This document shows, piece after piece, positions 9,401-17,419 of a stretch of DNA of 32,197 bases (positions are counted from its first letter, which is position 1; every line of letters begins with the position of its first letter). The notes below the pieces were generated by a model, which saw only the letters and a list, made by a program, of their open reading frames with translations, did no database searches and was not told the DNA's origin. The stretch comes from an uncultured Bacteroidota bacterium (GTDB taxonomy: Bacteria; Bacteroidota; Bacteroidia; Chitinophagales; Chitinophagaceae): contig CAILLK010000023.1 in the NCBI GenBank assembly GCA_903835005.1, positions 1 through 32,197 on the forward strand, given 5' to 3'. The position numbers and the translations under genes were made by a program.

Positions 9401-12400
9401 TTGCCACCGGTTATTGCATCGGTAAATGTTGTAGAGTTGCAGATAAGTGCACTGCCCGTAATGGCTGAAGGGGTAACCCTAACTGTAGCAGTAACAGTTG
9501 AAGTACATCCGGCCGGTGTGGTATAGTTTATTGCTGTAATTCCGGATGCCATACCGGTCATATTACCACTGGTAAGCCCAATAGCTGCAATTGATGGATT
9601 AGCGCTGGACCAGCTGCCACCACCAATTGTATTGCCTAGTGTTACTGAATTGCCCACGCAAACTGATGGAGTACCTGAAATAGGCGCAACCGGATTGATG
9701 GTAACATTCACTGTAGAAACACAACCCGCTGAAGTTGTATAATTAATAGTAGTTACTCCGGGGCCAATACTGTTTACCAGTCCCGAAGTTCCGCCGATCA
9801 GTGCAACTGTAAGATCAGAGCTAGTCCATGAACCGCCTGTTACCGGGTCAGATAAAACCGAGGTATTGCCCAGGCAAACCGAAGTGGTACCCGAAATCGG
9901 AGCCGGATTATCAATAGTTACAGTTATTGTAGCTATGCACCCTGATGGTGTGGCATAAGTTATAGCTGCAGTACCTGAAGATACTCCCGTAACCGTTCCT
10001 AGTCCCGGATCGATTGTTGCTACTGTTGGACTACCGCTGCTCCATGTGCCAAATGGAATTGAATTGCTCAGCGAGACAGTGTTACCAGCACACAATTCAG
10101 TGGCACCTGTAATAGGGGATATAGGGTTTACAGAAACTGGTATAAATACTGTGCAGCCCGATGGATTGGTATAGGAAATATTTACAACACCGCCTGTTAA
10201 TCCGCTTACTATTCCGGTCGATGTGCCCACAGTGGCAATTAAAGCATTGGAACTGCTCCAGGTGCCTCCTGGTGTTACATCCGACAAGCTGACACTGCCG
10301 CCTGGGCAGAGAGAAGTAACGCCGGTAACAGGTGATGCAAGGCTGACTGTCAGTGGTGTTGTACTCGTACATCCTGCAGAGCTGGTGTAGGATATATTAC
10401 ATACACCGATTGCCGCTCCTGTAATTATACCCGTATAGGTGCCTGCCGTAGCTATCATTGAGTTACTGCTTGCCCATGTACCTGCCGTAGGGCTGCCGGT
10501 ATACGTTGTAGTGCCACCCACACACAGAGAAGAACTGCCTGATATGGCCGGATTGGCATTGATAATGGCAACAACAGTTGCATAACATCCTCCGGGCAGC
10601 GCATAAGATATTAAAGTGGTGCCGCCTGCAACACCACTCAGCATTCCCGATGTGGCATTGATTGTTGCTACAGATGTATTGCTGCTCGACCACGTACCTC
10701 CCGATACAGGATGGCTTAATAAGGAAGTAGCTCCCTGGCATATTACTGCTGTCCCGGTTATTGCCGCAAGCGTATACACCGATAGCGACCTGCTCGTAGT
10801 GCAGCCACTGGGCAATGTATAGTTTATAGTGTCAGTTCCGGCAGCAAAGCCATTTACTATGCCGGTTGAAGAACCTATTGATGCTATAGATGGGTTAGAT
10901 ACAGTCCATGTGCCTCCCGGCGCTGCATCTGTAAATGTAGTACTGCCTCCCACGCAAATAGAGGATATACCCAATACCGGTGCAAGTGCATTTACCGTCA
11001 GGTTCTTAACAGAATAACATCCTGCACCGTTTACAGTATAAGTGATAAATGCCGTGCCGGTTGAAACTCCTGTTGCAACACCTAAACTTCCGCTGCCGGA
11101 GATACCTGCAACTCCGGGATTGCTGCTGCTCCAGGTTCCGCCGGCTGTAGTGTCATCTAAGGTGGTAGTGCTTCCCTGGCACATACTTACTGCGCCGGCT
11201 ATAGGCGCTACATCTGGTTTTACCAGTATCGGATATGTGGCAGTACATCCCGCCGGTGAGGTATAAGTAATAGTAGCAGTGCCGGAGGCTATACCCGTTA
11301 CCTGTCCGGTGCTGCTTCCCACCGTTGCTTTTGTTACCGCGCTGCTGCTCCAGGTACCCGGCCCCACAGGGTCGCTAAGTGTCGATGACCCGCCAATGCA
11401 ATATACCGATAGCCCGCTCACACTGCCTGCTGAGTTAACAATCACAGTATTTGTAGTATTGTACGAATTGCCACAGGCATCGGTAGCTGAGAGTGTATAA
11501 GTGGTACTGCTGGTGGGATTTACCGAAACTGTGGCTCCCGATCCACCTCCCGGCGACCAGGAATAGGAAAAGGGGCCTACCCCGTAAAGTGATGTTGCGG
11601 TCATTGTGGCAGTTTGGCCCGGGCATATGCTTGAGGGGCTTGTGGCAATAGTGCCAGCCTCGGCTGTATGCCCGAATACAGTGATGGTTAAATTGCCCAG
11701 AGCCGATATATAGGTATTACTGCAAGAGGGTGAAGTTGGCCCGTAGTTCTGCGAGAAATACATGGTCAGATTGAGCGGATAGGATGCACATGTTGGTGCC
11801 GGGATACAGGTATTTATTTCCGGAAAAATGGTTGTATTTATCAGGTTACAGGTTCCGGTGCTGGTATCTGTACAGGTCCAGAATTGTGCTGCTGGAGTGG
11901 GGCTTCGGCATGCGCCCAGCACAAAATCAAAAGCGCCGTTATTGATATGCGCACCACCACCGGTAGTATAGCTGAATGTAAATTGTACATCAGTAACCGT
12001 TACACCAGCCGGAACAATTGCTGAATTAAAATAAGGGCAGGCAGCTGTCCATGCCGGGCTGTAAGCTGAACCTCCAGTTACCGCAGAACTGGTAGCAAAA
12101 GACATCAGCGGATCAATAATTACCGGATATGATGCTGCTGGCCTGTTCAGGAAATTCCCTGGCAGTTCTATATCCAGCTCATTTCCATTGATGACATATT
12201 CCAGATACTGTAAAGTGCTCCTTGATTCCTTTTGCTCATATGCAGTGGCTGCAGAAATATGGTATTTGGTTTTGCCTTTTTCATCCCTTATTTCCAGTTT
12301 ACCGGTATATTTGTGCCCATTATCTCCTGGTACGTATACAGACCAGCCTTTGTTCCATTTGATATGGTCGCGCACCAGCAACTTGCCATCAGCATATGCT

Positions 12401-13098
12401 GGCAGCGCATTGTTAATGATATAGTTGGTTTTAACTGCCCCCCTTGCCACATACATTTCTATATCTATTCCGGGCCAGGCATTGGTGATGTATAAGCCAT
12501 CATCGCCTGCGGTATAATGGCTGTAATCGGCAGCGCCAATTAATTGCTGCGTGCCATCAGGCTTTTCATAAACCAGTTCCACGTTGTTATTAAATTGCAG
12601 CAACAGATCACCTTTTCCTAAAGATGCCATCCTTTCCCGTGGGCTTATTAATACCGGTGTTTCTTGTTCGGCAGCCGTAAAAGTACCCGTTTTGTTTCCC
12701 GGCTCCAGCCGCGTTTTAATAGTCTTCCAGTTGCCATCAGCGTCTTTATAATGCATAGCCTTAGAGCCCGTCTGTTGCATAATATCCCTGCCGTTTGTTC
12801 CTTCTTTAATAAACGTTTTGGATATTTCGGTGCGCTTGCCTATCAGTTCATAGCAATTATCGCAAGGGGTTTCTGCAAACAGCATACCAAGTTCAGCGTA
12901 CTGCTCATATCCTGGATTATTTTGTTTAGCCTCAGCAGTTATATGCTGAGCGGGTATTACGAACGATGTATAATTGCGTGGCGTGGCATTCATCCCGTTT
13001 CTGGCATGTACCGTCTGTTGCTGGCCATATAGGCCACCACTCATCAATACAGAAAGAAAAAAAAATACCACTAAAACAGGCGTAACAAATTGCTTCAT
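6406..13098 (-). CDS. Giant T9SS-secreted surface protein, 16 Ig-like modules, type B sorting domain
   Basis: ATG at 13098 gives 2230 residues and places a signal peptide (MKQFVTPVLVVFFFLSVLMS, then GGLYGQ) at the extreme N-terminus. A TTG 75 bp upstream overlaps the promoter and is unlikely. Domains in order: a conserved N-terminal region with HYKDADGNWKTI (about 60-330); a Cys-rich beta domain (about 335-470); a PKD-like domain starting SSICPGQTATM (about 475-555); 16 tandem ~72-residue Ig-like modules (about 558-1711); and a duplicated pair of SprB-like plus Ig-like modules (about 1715-2110), recognisable by CxxxDGSITLxGL and GPxGYSS. The last 90 residues are a gliding-motility type (type B) T9SS sorting domain with YLPNAFTPNGDGKNDIF, VYNRWGQLVY and GWDGKYHG. 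It is probably a long stalk or adhesin displayed on or released from the outer membrane. Ligand and function are unknown. Confidence 0.9.
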   Translation of the reverse strand: MKQFVTPVLVVFFFLSVLMSGGLYGQQQTVHARNGMNATPRNYTSFVIPAQHITAEAKQNNPGYEQYAELGMLFAETPCDNCYELIGKRTEISKTFIKEGTNGRDIMQQTGSKAMHYKDADGNWKTIKTRLEPGNKTGTFTAAEQETPVLISPRERMASLGKGDLLLQFNNNVELVYEKPDGTQQLIGAADYSHYTAGDDGLYITNAWPGIDIEMYVARGAVKTNYIINNALPAYADGKLLVRDHIKWNKGWSVYVPGDNGHKYTGKLEIRDEKGKTKYHISAATAYEQKESRSTLQYLEYVINGNELDIELPGNFLNRPAASYPVIIDPLMSFATSSAVTGGSAYSPAWTAACPYFNSAIVPAGVTVTDVQFTFSYTTGGGAHINNGAFDFVLGACRSPTPAAQFWTCTDTSTGTCNLINTTIFPEINTCIPAPTCASYPLNLTMYFSQNYGPTSPSCSNTYISALGNLTITVFGHTAEAGTIATSPSSICPGQTATMTATSLYGVGPFSYSWSPGGGSGATVSVNPTSSTTYTLSATDACGNSYNTTNTVIVNSAGSVSGLSVYCIGGSSTLSDPVGPGTWSSSAVTKATVGSSTGQVTGIASGTATITYTSPAGCTATYPILVKPDVAPIAGAVSMCQGSTTTLDDTTAGGTWSSSNPGVAGISGSGSLGVATGVSTGTAFITYTVNGAGCYSVKNLTVNALAPVLGISSICVGGSTTFTDAAPGGTWTVSNPSIASIGSSTGIVNGFAAGTDTINYTLPSGCTTSRSLSVYTLAAITGTAVICQGATSLLSHPVSGGTWSSSNTSVATINATSGMLSGVAGGTTLISYALPGGCYATVVAIINANPAISGSSSLCVGGTTTYTGSPTAGTWASSNSMIATAGTYTGIITGAAIGVCNISYTSSAGCTSTTPLTVSLASPVTGVTSLCPGGSVSLSDVTPGGTWSSSNALIATVGTSTGIVSGLTGGVVNISYTNPSGCTVFIPVSVNPISPITGATELCAGNTVSLSNSIPFGTWSSGSPTVATIDPGLGTVTGVSSGTAAITYATPSGCIATITVTIDNPAPISGTTSVCLGNTSVLSDPVTGGSWTSSDLTVALIGGTSGLVNSIGPGVTTINYTTSAGCVSTVNVTINPVAPISGTPSVCVGNSVTLGNTIGGGSWSSANPSIAAIGLTSGNMTGMASGITAINYTTPAGCTSTVTATVRVTPSAITGSALICNSTTFTDAITGGNWISSDATVATVGSVTGVVTGVGAGTITITYTLPDGCFATIPVTVDPVVSITGTTTVCQGSTTLLSYPSTGGTWSSLSPAVATAGVATGIVTGVSGGVSTISYTKPSGCVATIIVTVNPDQPITGLTSVCQGSSIILSDATPGGTWSSSDITIALAGPLTGVISGVAAGTVNISYTTAASCNALTTITVNPLEATTGNHTVCAGSSITLSNTTTGGGSWNSLLPSVASVLPLTGTVTGVLAGTTTIQFISSLGCIANFNVTVNPLPSAIIGALGVCLGSTTSLSNSFPGGTWSSGNTAVATIGSATGVLTGVTLGTASVSYTTTAGCLVSAVTTINPLPLSITGIAIFCQGSTSNLSDATAGGTWSSASPAIATVGTTGVVSGVLPGTSYIKYTTPAGCFVARQVTINALPSPIAGTTILCVGSTSLLTDTLPGGTWNSTYPASAAVGMASGLLSGVASGNAVITYITSAGCFVTASVTINPTPVISDYSFTNPTTCINNDGSITLTGLTPGESFTVHYTLGSLPVSVSLTADGSGNINITGLAAGAYSNFNVTTLLGCTSNIIAGPVVLSMPPSPATPVVMNNTPICAGSTIKFTATDATGGVTYFWAGPGGYSSTLQNPQIVSSTVTESGTYTVTVSKLSCVSAPATTVVVVHPIPDILKVISANPSTCSGSDGSITLEGLAPGVSYSISYLLNGTGASLTKVADTAGDITITGLREGYYSSIYVSSFTCLSNIAGPVTLYDPQPPPAPVVWSNSPVCAGKTLSIHATDSATNLTWDWQGPNGYSSSEQDPVIPSVSAADSGLFILTIKRQNCATTVAEIISVHPSVVLTNVTQSQVMPLGGSIKLNADGAEFYLWLPDDGTISNPQIDSPIANPEVSTVYSIIGMNTWGCPDTAYVSLTIDDNIDEYLPNAFTPNGDGKNDIFRIVNVKYDKLVDFTVYNRWGQLVYHNSLDVEAGWDGKYHGVNQDIGTYFYNITVTRPDGKPKTFKGEVMLIR
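7965..11425 (-). repeat. 16 tandem ~216-bp coding repeats (Ig-like modules)
   Basis: Each unit encodes roughly 72 residues with the frame (V/L)CxGxxxxLxDxxxGGTWSSS, then (A/V)ATIGxxTGIVTGVxxGT, then ITYTxPxGC. Two cysteines per unit, about 50 residues apart, are almost invariant and could form an intramolecular disulfide. The pattern resembles bacterial Ig-like group 2 domains. The units have diverged at both nucleotide and protein level, so the array is old or selected for diversity. The same module appears in 23 copies in the gene at 19754. Confidence 0.85.
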
Positions 13099-13170
13099 AG
13101 ATTTCCGGTAATCACATTGGTTTGCATACCCCACCTGTTTTGCATACAGGCGTTGTTGCAATGACCTGAT

Positions 13171-13178
13171 CAAATATA
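13171..13178 (-). promoter_or_regulatory. -7 promoter element of the first giant gene
   Basis: On the minus strand this reads TATATTTG, a full match to TAnnTTTG. It lies 73 bp upstream of the ATG at 13098, giving a leader of about 65 nt. It overlaps the alternative TTG codon at 13173, which supports the downstream ATG. No clear -33 element is visible. Confidence 0.45.
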
Positions 13179-13250
13179 AAGTTCAAATTTAATAAAAATA
13201 CCCGATATGAAAACAGTAAAATTAATAGCAATGTGTGAATTATATATCCT

Positions 13251-13279
13251 AGGGGCTGGGCTTGCCCCTGCTCTTTTTT
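13251..13279 (+). terminator. Hairpin followed by a T-run
   Basis: AGGGGC (13251-13256) pairs with GCCCCT (13264-13269) around a 7-nt loop and is followed by a six-T run (13274-13279). By polarity it would stop plus-strand transcription, but the flanking genes are both on the minus strand and no plus-strand gene is visible upstream. It may limit antisense transcription, or act as a plain hairpin after the GNAT gene. Confidence 0.4.
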
Positions 13280-13344
13280 GATTTACCCGCACGAATAAAA
13301 AATTTCCTTGGCTGTTTATAAATACCCTTTCCCTGATTTTATAC

Positions 13345-13899
13345 TTATGGATTTTCCACTGGCATATATTGATACCATGTCGTCATCTGTCCGGTTTCCC
13401 GCCAGTCAGGCCGCGCATCATAGGCGAAATCCTCAATATACCGGAATCCGAGTTTTTCCAGAATATGCCTTGATGCCCCGTTGTTGATATCCGTCATGGC
13501 ATAAATATCTTTGAATCCAAGTTGTTTAATACCATAGTGCAGCGATGCCTTACCCGATTCTGTAGCGTACCCCTTACCCCAATGCTTCCGGGTCAGCCGG
13601 TAGCCATAATCATAGTAATGGTTATGCTTGTTCACCGGCCCTTCAATATATTTATGTCCCGTCCAGCCCACAAAATCATCGGTCCCTTTTTCCAGTACAG
13701 CCCAGCGGCCAATTCCATAATCCCGGTACTGGCTCATCACATATTCTATTGTTTCCCTGCTCTGTTCTATAGATGTATAGGGCTTATTGCCCAGGAATTT
13801 ATGAACAACAGGGTCGCAATCCATTGCATACATACCATCTAAGTCCGTTAACGAAAGCGGCCTGATATAAAGCCGTTCAGTTTCAATATAAATTTCCAT
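13345..13899 (-). CDS. GNAT-family N-acetyltransferase (RimJ/RimL-like)
   Basis: A 184-residue protein starting at ATG 13899; the TTG one codon upstream is dismissed. It opens with IETERLYIRPLSLTDLDGM, the classic start of RimJ/RimL-type acetyltransferases. The acetyl-CoA loop RKHWGKGYA lies at 104-112, and NGASRHILEKLGFRYI forms the conserved late helix-strand. It should transfer an acetyl group from acetyl-CoA to an amine, either a protein N-terminus or a small molecule; the acceptor is not predictable. It stands alone, with its own promoter and an inverted repeat in its predicted leader. Confidence 0.9.
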   Translation of the reverse strand: MEIYIETERLYIRPLSLTDLDGMYAMDCDPVVHKFLGNKPYTSIEQSRETIEYVMSQYRDYGIGRWAVLEKGTDDFVGWTGHKYIEGPVNKHNHYYDYGYRLTRKHWGKGYATESGKASLHYGIKQLGFKDIYAMTDINNGASRHILEKLGFRYIEDFAYDARPDWRETGQMTTWYQYMPVENP

Positions 13900-13910
13900 C
13901 AACTTATCGG

Positions 13911-13945
13911 TTAAGTGAGGTAGATTATTTAATCTTCGTCACTAA
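13911..13945. promoter_or_regulatory. Imperfect palindrome in the GNAT leader (TTAGTGA/AAGATT motif)
   Basis: TTAAGTGAGGTAGATT (13911-13926) and AATCTTCGTCACTAA (13931-13945) are inverted copies separated by ATTT, with two mismatches and one extra base. The palindrome lies between the predicted GNAT -7 element and the ATG. The right arm is a close relative of the 12-mer TTAGTGAAGATT found at 15509, 15537 and 29581. It could be an operator or a leader hairpin. Confidence 0.45.
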
Positions 13946-13953
13946 GTTCATTT

Positions 13954-13961
13954 CAAAGATA
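13954..13961 (-). promoter_or_regulatory. -7 promoter element of the GNAT gene
   Basis: The minus strand reads TATCTTTG, a full match to TAnnTTTG, 55 bp upstream of the ATG at 13899. The -33 element is not clear. The 210 bp between here and the xseB stop show no recognisable feature. Confidence 0.45.
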
Positions 13962-14175
13962 GTACATAACAAAAATATATAAACTACTTTCAGTTACAAC
14001 CTGAGATCATTTTGCAGCAATTACTTAATAGCTGTAATAATGGATACAGCAACTATGGCCATATGACTTACCGGTTATTTATTAAAAAAAGCCGTTCAAT
14101 GCCCCCGAAAACTGTGTTGCTATATAAATAAGTACGCCGCAATTTGCAGGTAGGGCACACCTAATTATAGGGTTA

Positions 14176-14361
14176 TTACTCCCTCTCTTTAACCACCTCC
14201 TCCTCTATCACTCTCAGCCTCGTTTCACAATATTTCACCAGTTCATTGGCATCATGCACCTTGGCAGCAAGGGTGTCTACCTGTATGTCTTCAGTTTCTA
14301 TCTGCCGCACCAGTTTTTGCAATTCTGCAAAGGCTTTATCAAATGACATTGTCTGTTCCAT
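14176..14361 (-). CDS. xseB: Exonuclease VII small subunit
   Basis: A short acidic helical protein of 61 residues (57 if translation starts at the second Met, 14349) with the XseB pattern MSFDKAFAELQKLVRQIE, then DELVKYCETRLRVIEEE-like helices (actual residues ANELVKYCETRLRVIEEE). XseB binds the coiled coil of XseA in the exonuclease VII complex, which degrades single-stranded DNA from both ends during repair. Its start overlaps the end of xseA by 23 bp (11 bp with the second Met), a typical translationally coupled pair. Confidence 0.93.
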   Translation of the reverse strand: MEQTMSFDKAFAELQKLVRQIETEDIQVDTLAAKVHDANELVKYCETRLRVIEEEVVKERE

Positions 14362-15496
14362 TGGTGGTCTTTTCTGTTACTTTGCTGTGAATAATTTCGT
14401 TCTTAAGCAGGGTTTGAGTAGTTGCGTCCAATGGTATAAGCCGCGGGTCGCAAACTATCTTATTGTTCATCATTATCAGGGCAAAACCCTTTTTCAGTAT
14501 TGTTTCGGGGCTCAGGTTTCTGATCCGCTGCCGGTAATTTTCCAGGTCATTGCTGGTTCGTTGCAGTCGGTTATCCACCGCGTTGAAAAACCGTTCTTTC
14601 AGCGATTCCAGCTCATTATCCACATCCATATTGTAGTCTATAATAAAAGTAGCTGTTTCTGTAGGTGTTCTGTTCTGCCGGGCCACAAGGTCGGTAATAC
14701 TGGTGTTCCGGTCATGCCCTATGCCTGTTAATACCGGCACCGGAAACAGCGCCACCTGCCGCGCAAGTTCATAGTTATTAAACGACTTAAAATCCGTATC
14801 CGATCCTCCGCCTCTCACTATCACCACCACATCATACTTATTCTGTTCAGCTTCTATCAGCCTCAGTTTTTCAGACACAAGGCCGCTGGCTTCATCGCCC
14901 TGTATCCGCGTCAGGAATTCGGTAATCCTGAAAGCATATCCATATTTATTGTTCCCGATCACTTTCTTAAAATCACGTTGCCCGTCCGAATCAGGGGCTG
15001 TAATAAGGGCTATCCGCTGTATCACCAGTGGCAGTTCAATCCGGCTGTTCCTGCTGTAATAGAGGCCGCTTGCACCATCCTGTACCATGACCTGTTCCTG
15101 CAGCAGCCGGTCTATGATCAGTTTCCTTTCCAGTTCCAGCTTGCCTACAGCATAGGCAAAGTCTATCTCCTGCACCTCAAGCGTCAGCCCGTATCTTTTA
15201 TGAAACTTCACTGCCACATTGCAGGTTATCTCCAGTCCGCTGGTAAAAGCCTGCTGCGTGGCTCCTTCAAATAATTCTATCTGCCTGTAGCTGTTCGACC
15301 AGAACACCCCCTTTATTTCGGCGCTCACTTGGCTACCCATCTTCTCAATAAACTTCAGGAAGCACCACCGTTTGTCGGTATACTTCTTTACATCGGCTAT
15401 CTCAGCCTTTATCCAGAAGTTGCGACCCGCAAACCGGTTGCGGATGGTACCTTCTATTTCATTTACAATCTCCGACAGCTTCTGTGTTTCCGGCAT
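14339..15496 (-). CDS. xseA: Exonuclease VII large subunit
   Basis: This 385-residue catalytic subunit of exonuclease VII has an N-terminal OB-fold for ssDNA binding (about 5-112, with FWIKAEIADVK). The catalytic core follows, with IALITAPDSDGQRDF (162-176), VRGGGSDTDF (227-236), TGIGHDRNTSITDLVA (257-272) and RTPTETA (276-282). It is about 70 residues shorter than the E. coli protein, mainly through a shorter C-terminal coiled coil. ATG at 15496 lies 13 bp from a perfect 12-bp inverted repeat shared with the divergent macro-domain gene. It forms an operon with xseB. Confidence 0.95.
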   Translation of the reverse strand: MPETQKLSEIVNEIEGTIRNRFAGRNFWIKAEIADVKKYTDKRWCFLKFIEKMGSQVSAEIKGVFWSNSYRQIELFEGATQQAFTSGLEITCNVAVKFHKRYGLTLEVQEIDFAYAVGKLELERKLIIDRLLQEQVMVQDGASGLYYSRNSRIELPLVIQRIALITAPDSDGQRDFKKVIGNNKYGYAFRITEFLTRIQGDEASGLVSEKLRLIEAEQNKYDVVVIVRGGGSDTDFKSFNNYELARQVALFPVPVLTGIGHDRNTSITDLVARQNRTPTETATFIIDYNMDVDNELESLKERFFNAVDNRLQRTSNDLENYRQRIRNLSPETILKKGFALIMMNNKIVCDPRLIPLDATTQTLLKNEIIHSKVTEKTTNGTDNVI

Positions 15497-15508
15497 GACC
15501 CAATAAAA

Positions 15509-15548
15509 TTAGTGAAGATTGCACGTATTATCCTGAAATCTTCACTAA
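15509..15548. promoter_or_regulatory. Perfect 12-bp inverted repeat between xseA and the macro-domain gene
   Basis: TTAGTGAAGATT (15509-15520) and AATCTTCACTAA (15537-15548) are exact inverted copies separated by 16 bp. The site sits in the only intergenic space of a divergent pair, 13 bp from the xseA ATG and 55 bp from the macro gene ATG, where a repressor could control both. The same 12-mer occurs at 29581 next to the isochorismatase-like gene start. Confidence 0.6.
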
Positions 15549-15573
15549 AACACATTTACCCAACTAACTGCCT

Positions 15574-15581
15574 TAAATTTG
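15574..15581 (+). promoter_or_regulatory. -7 promoter element of the macro-domain gene
   Basis: TAAATTTG matches TAnnTTTG and is 21 bp upstream of the ATG at 15603. A TTTA at 15555-15558 is a weak -33 candidate. The TTG inside this box is not the start codon. Confidence 0.45.
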
Positions 15582-15602
15582 CACCAGGGTACCTGCTTTT
15601 TT

Positions 15603-16112
15603 ATGGCTACAATCATTAAACTCTTTCAGGGAGATATTACAAAACTGAATGTTGATGCCATCGTCAACGCTGCCAATACTTCTCTGGCAAGTGGTGGGGG
15701 TGTGTGCGGAGCAATTTTTAAGGCAGCCGGGCCGGGGCTTAACGAAGAATGTCAGCAATTGAAGGGATGTAAAACGGGTGAAGCTAAAATTACCAAAGGG
15801 TATAATCTGCCCGCCAGGCACATAATTCATGCTGTAGGTCCGGTTTGGAATGGTGGTAATAATAACGAACAATCGCTTCTGGGTGATGCCTATCAATGCA
15901 GCCTGCAACTAGCCGTTCAAAACAAGTTAAAAACCATTGCCTTCCCCAATATCAGCACAGGTATTTATGGTTTCCCTAAACAACTAGCTGCCGAAATCGC
16001 TTGTAAAAAAGTAAATGAATTTTGTCTGGAAAACCACGAATTGGAAGAAGTTATTTTCGTCTGCTTCGACACGGAAAACTACAAAATTTACAAAACTCTT
16101 ATAAACCCTTAA
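15603..16112 (+). CDS. Macro-domain protein (MacroD/YmdB type ADP-ribose hydrolase)
   Basis: A 169-residue single macro domain. ATG at 15603 (MATIIKLFQGDIT) is chosen over an upstream TTG that lies in the promoter. Ligand-binding motifs are all present: QGDIT (9-13), IVNAANTSLASGGGVCGAI (20-38) and ISTGIYGFP (117-125). This pattern matches enzymes that hydrolyse O-acetyl-ADP-ribose or mono-ADP-ribose from acidic residues. The gene is divergent from xseA and may share a regulator through the inverted repeat at 15509-15548. Confidence 0.93.
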   Translation: MATIIKLFQGDITKLNVDAIVNAANTSLASGGGVCGAIFKAAGPGLNEECQQLKGCKTGEAKITKGYNLPARHIIHAVGPVWNGGNNNEQSLLGDAYQCSLQLAVQNKLKTIAFPNISTGIYGFPKQLAAEIACKKVNEFCLENHELEEVIFVCFDTENYKIYKTLINP

Positions 16113-16140
16113 CCAATAAAAAATCATTCAACTAATAATA

Positions 16141-16170
16141 ACTTAAGACTTACGACTAAATACTTACGAC
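16141..16170 (+). repeat. Short direct repeats ACTTACGAC
   Basis: ACTTACGAC occurs at 16148-16156 and 16162-16170 with a 14-bp period, preceded by an imperfect ACTTAAGAC at 16141. It lies just upstream of the aminotransferase ATG and is probably a simple degenerate repeat. Confidence 0.5.
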
Positions 16171-16177
16171 TTTAAAA

Positions 16178-17350
16178 ATGAACCACCGCCAGCAATTCCT
16201 CCGCCATGTAGCCCAAACCTCCCCGTCCCCGGTAGGCATTGAGATCGTGGCAGCCTCCGGCAATTACCTCATAGATAATACCGGAAAAGAATACCTCGAC
16301 CTCATTGGCGGAATCAGCGTCTGCAACATTGGCCACAGCCATCCCAAAGTGGTGGAAGCCATAAAAGGGCAGGCAGAAAAGTACCTGCATGTTATGGTAT
16401 ATGGCGAGCTGGTGCAAAGCCCTCAGGTTCAGTATGCCACGCTCATTGCAGCACATATGCCTGCTACGCTTGGTTGTGTATACTTTACTAACTCTGGCAC
16501 AGAGGCTACCGAGGGCGCCCTCAAGCTCGCCCGGCGCGCCACCGGCCGCACTGATATTATCAGTTGCCGCAATGCCTACCATGGCCATACCCTTGGTGCC
16601 CTCAGCGTTATGGGCGATGAATACTGGCGCAATGCATTCCGCCCGCTCTTACCCGGCGTATGGCATCACACCTTTAACTCCCCTGAACTGATTGAAGCCA
16701 TCACCAGCCATGCTGCCTGTGTCATCATCGAAACCATTCAGGGCGAGGCTGGCGTTATAGCGCCCGACCCTGAATGGCTACTGGCGCTCAGGGCCCGCTG
16801 CACTGATACCGGAACCTTACTTATATTCGATGAGATCCAGTGTGGTTTTGGCCGCACCGGCAGGCTATGGGGTTTTGAGCATTACCCGGTTATACCCGAT
16901 ATTGTTTTGTTGGGCAAAGCCCTCGGCGGCGGCCTGCCTATGGGAGCCTTTATCGCATCTCACACCCTCATGCAGTTATTCACCCACAATCCCGTTCTCG
17001 GGCACATCACCACTTTCGGAGGCCATCCGCTGTGCTGTGCCGCGGGTATGGCAGCAATGCAGGTCTTGCTCGAATATAATATCATTGATCAGGTCGAAGA
17101 AAAAGAGAAATTGTTCCGGTCACTACTCCGGCACCCGGCAATAATAAATATAAGGAGTAAAGGACTGCTTATTGCGGTGGAGCTGGATTCTGCCACTCAT
17201 GTAACCCAATGCCTCAACCGCTGCATTCAAAAAGGTTTATTCTCCGACTGGTTCCTGTTTGCACCCAATTGCATCCGCATAGCCCCACCTCTAACCATTA
17301 CAACAAGTGAAATCCATCAGGCTTGCGAAATTTTGCTTTCGTGTTTATAG
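16178..17350 (+). CDS. Class III PLP-dependent aminotransferase
   Basis: This 390-residue protein has the complete class III aminotransferase core: NSGTEATEGALKLAR (105-119) at the cofactor phosphate, NAYHGHTLGALS (132-143), IFDEIQCGFGRTG (216-228) with D218 binding the pyridine nitrogen, and LLGKALGGGLPMGA (244-257) with catalytic K247. It resembles acetylornithine/ornithine aminotransferases, but no arginine pathway neighbour is present and many Bacteroidota have extra members of this kind, so the substrate is left open. The preceding macro gene ends 65 bp upstream without a clear terminator, so co-transcription is possible. A hairpin terminator follows. Confidence 0.9.
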   Translation: MNHRQQFLRHVAQTSPSPVGIEIVAASGNYLIDNTGKEYLDLIGGISVCNIGHSHPKVVEAIKGQAEKYLHVMVYGELVQSPQVQYATLIAAHMPATLGCVYFTNSGTEATEGALKLARRATGRTDIISCRNAYHGHTLGALSVMGDEYWRNAFRPLLPGVWHHTFNSPELIEAITSHAACVIIETIQGEAGVIAPDPEWLLALRARCTDTGTLLIFDEIQCGFGRTGRLWGFEHYPVIPDIVLLGKALGGGLPMGAFIASHTLMQLFTHNPVLGHITTFGGHPLCCAAGMAAMQVLLEYNIIDQVEEKEKLFRSLLRHPAIINIRSKGLLIAVELDSATHVTQCLNRCIQKGLFSDWFLFAPNCIRIAPPLTITTSEIHQACEILLSCL

Positions 17351-17370
17351 CAGCTTATTATTAAAATAAA

Positions 17371-17395
17371 AAAGGCAGGAATTGCTCCCGCCTTT
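17371..17395. terminator. Bidirectional intrinsic terminator
   Basis: AAAGGCAGGA (17371-17380) pairs with TCCCGCCTTT (17386-17395) with one A-C mismatch and a 5-nt loop. It lies between two convergent genes, with A-rich sequence on the left and T-rich on the right, so it can serve both. Confidence 0.75.
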
Positions 17396-17419
17396 ATATT
17401 TATAAAAATTTGTTGCTAG

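Noticed and set aside
7172..11626. Many plus- and minus-strand open frames of 60-136 codons within the first giant gene
   Set aside because: They are shadow frames created by the biased, repetitive composition of the Ig-module array; they lack start context and recur in register with the repeats.
13099..13173. Upstream TTG start adding 25 residues to the first giant protein
   Set aside because: The ATG at 13098 starts a perfect signal peptide, and the TTG falls inside the predicted -7 promoter element.
14246..14731. 161-codon plus-strand frame opposite xseB/xseA
   Set aside because: It is antisense to a well-conserved operon with no recognisable domain.
15579..15602. Upstream TTG start for the macro-domain protein
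   Set aside because: The TTG is the end of the TAAATTTG promoter element, and the conserved macro domain begins right after the ATG at 15603.
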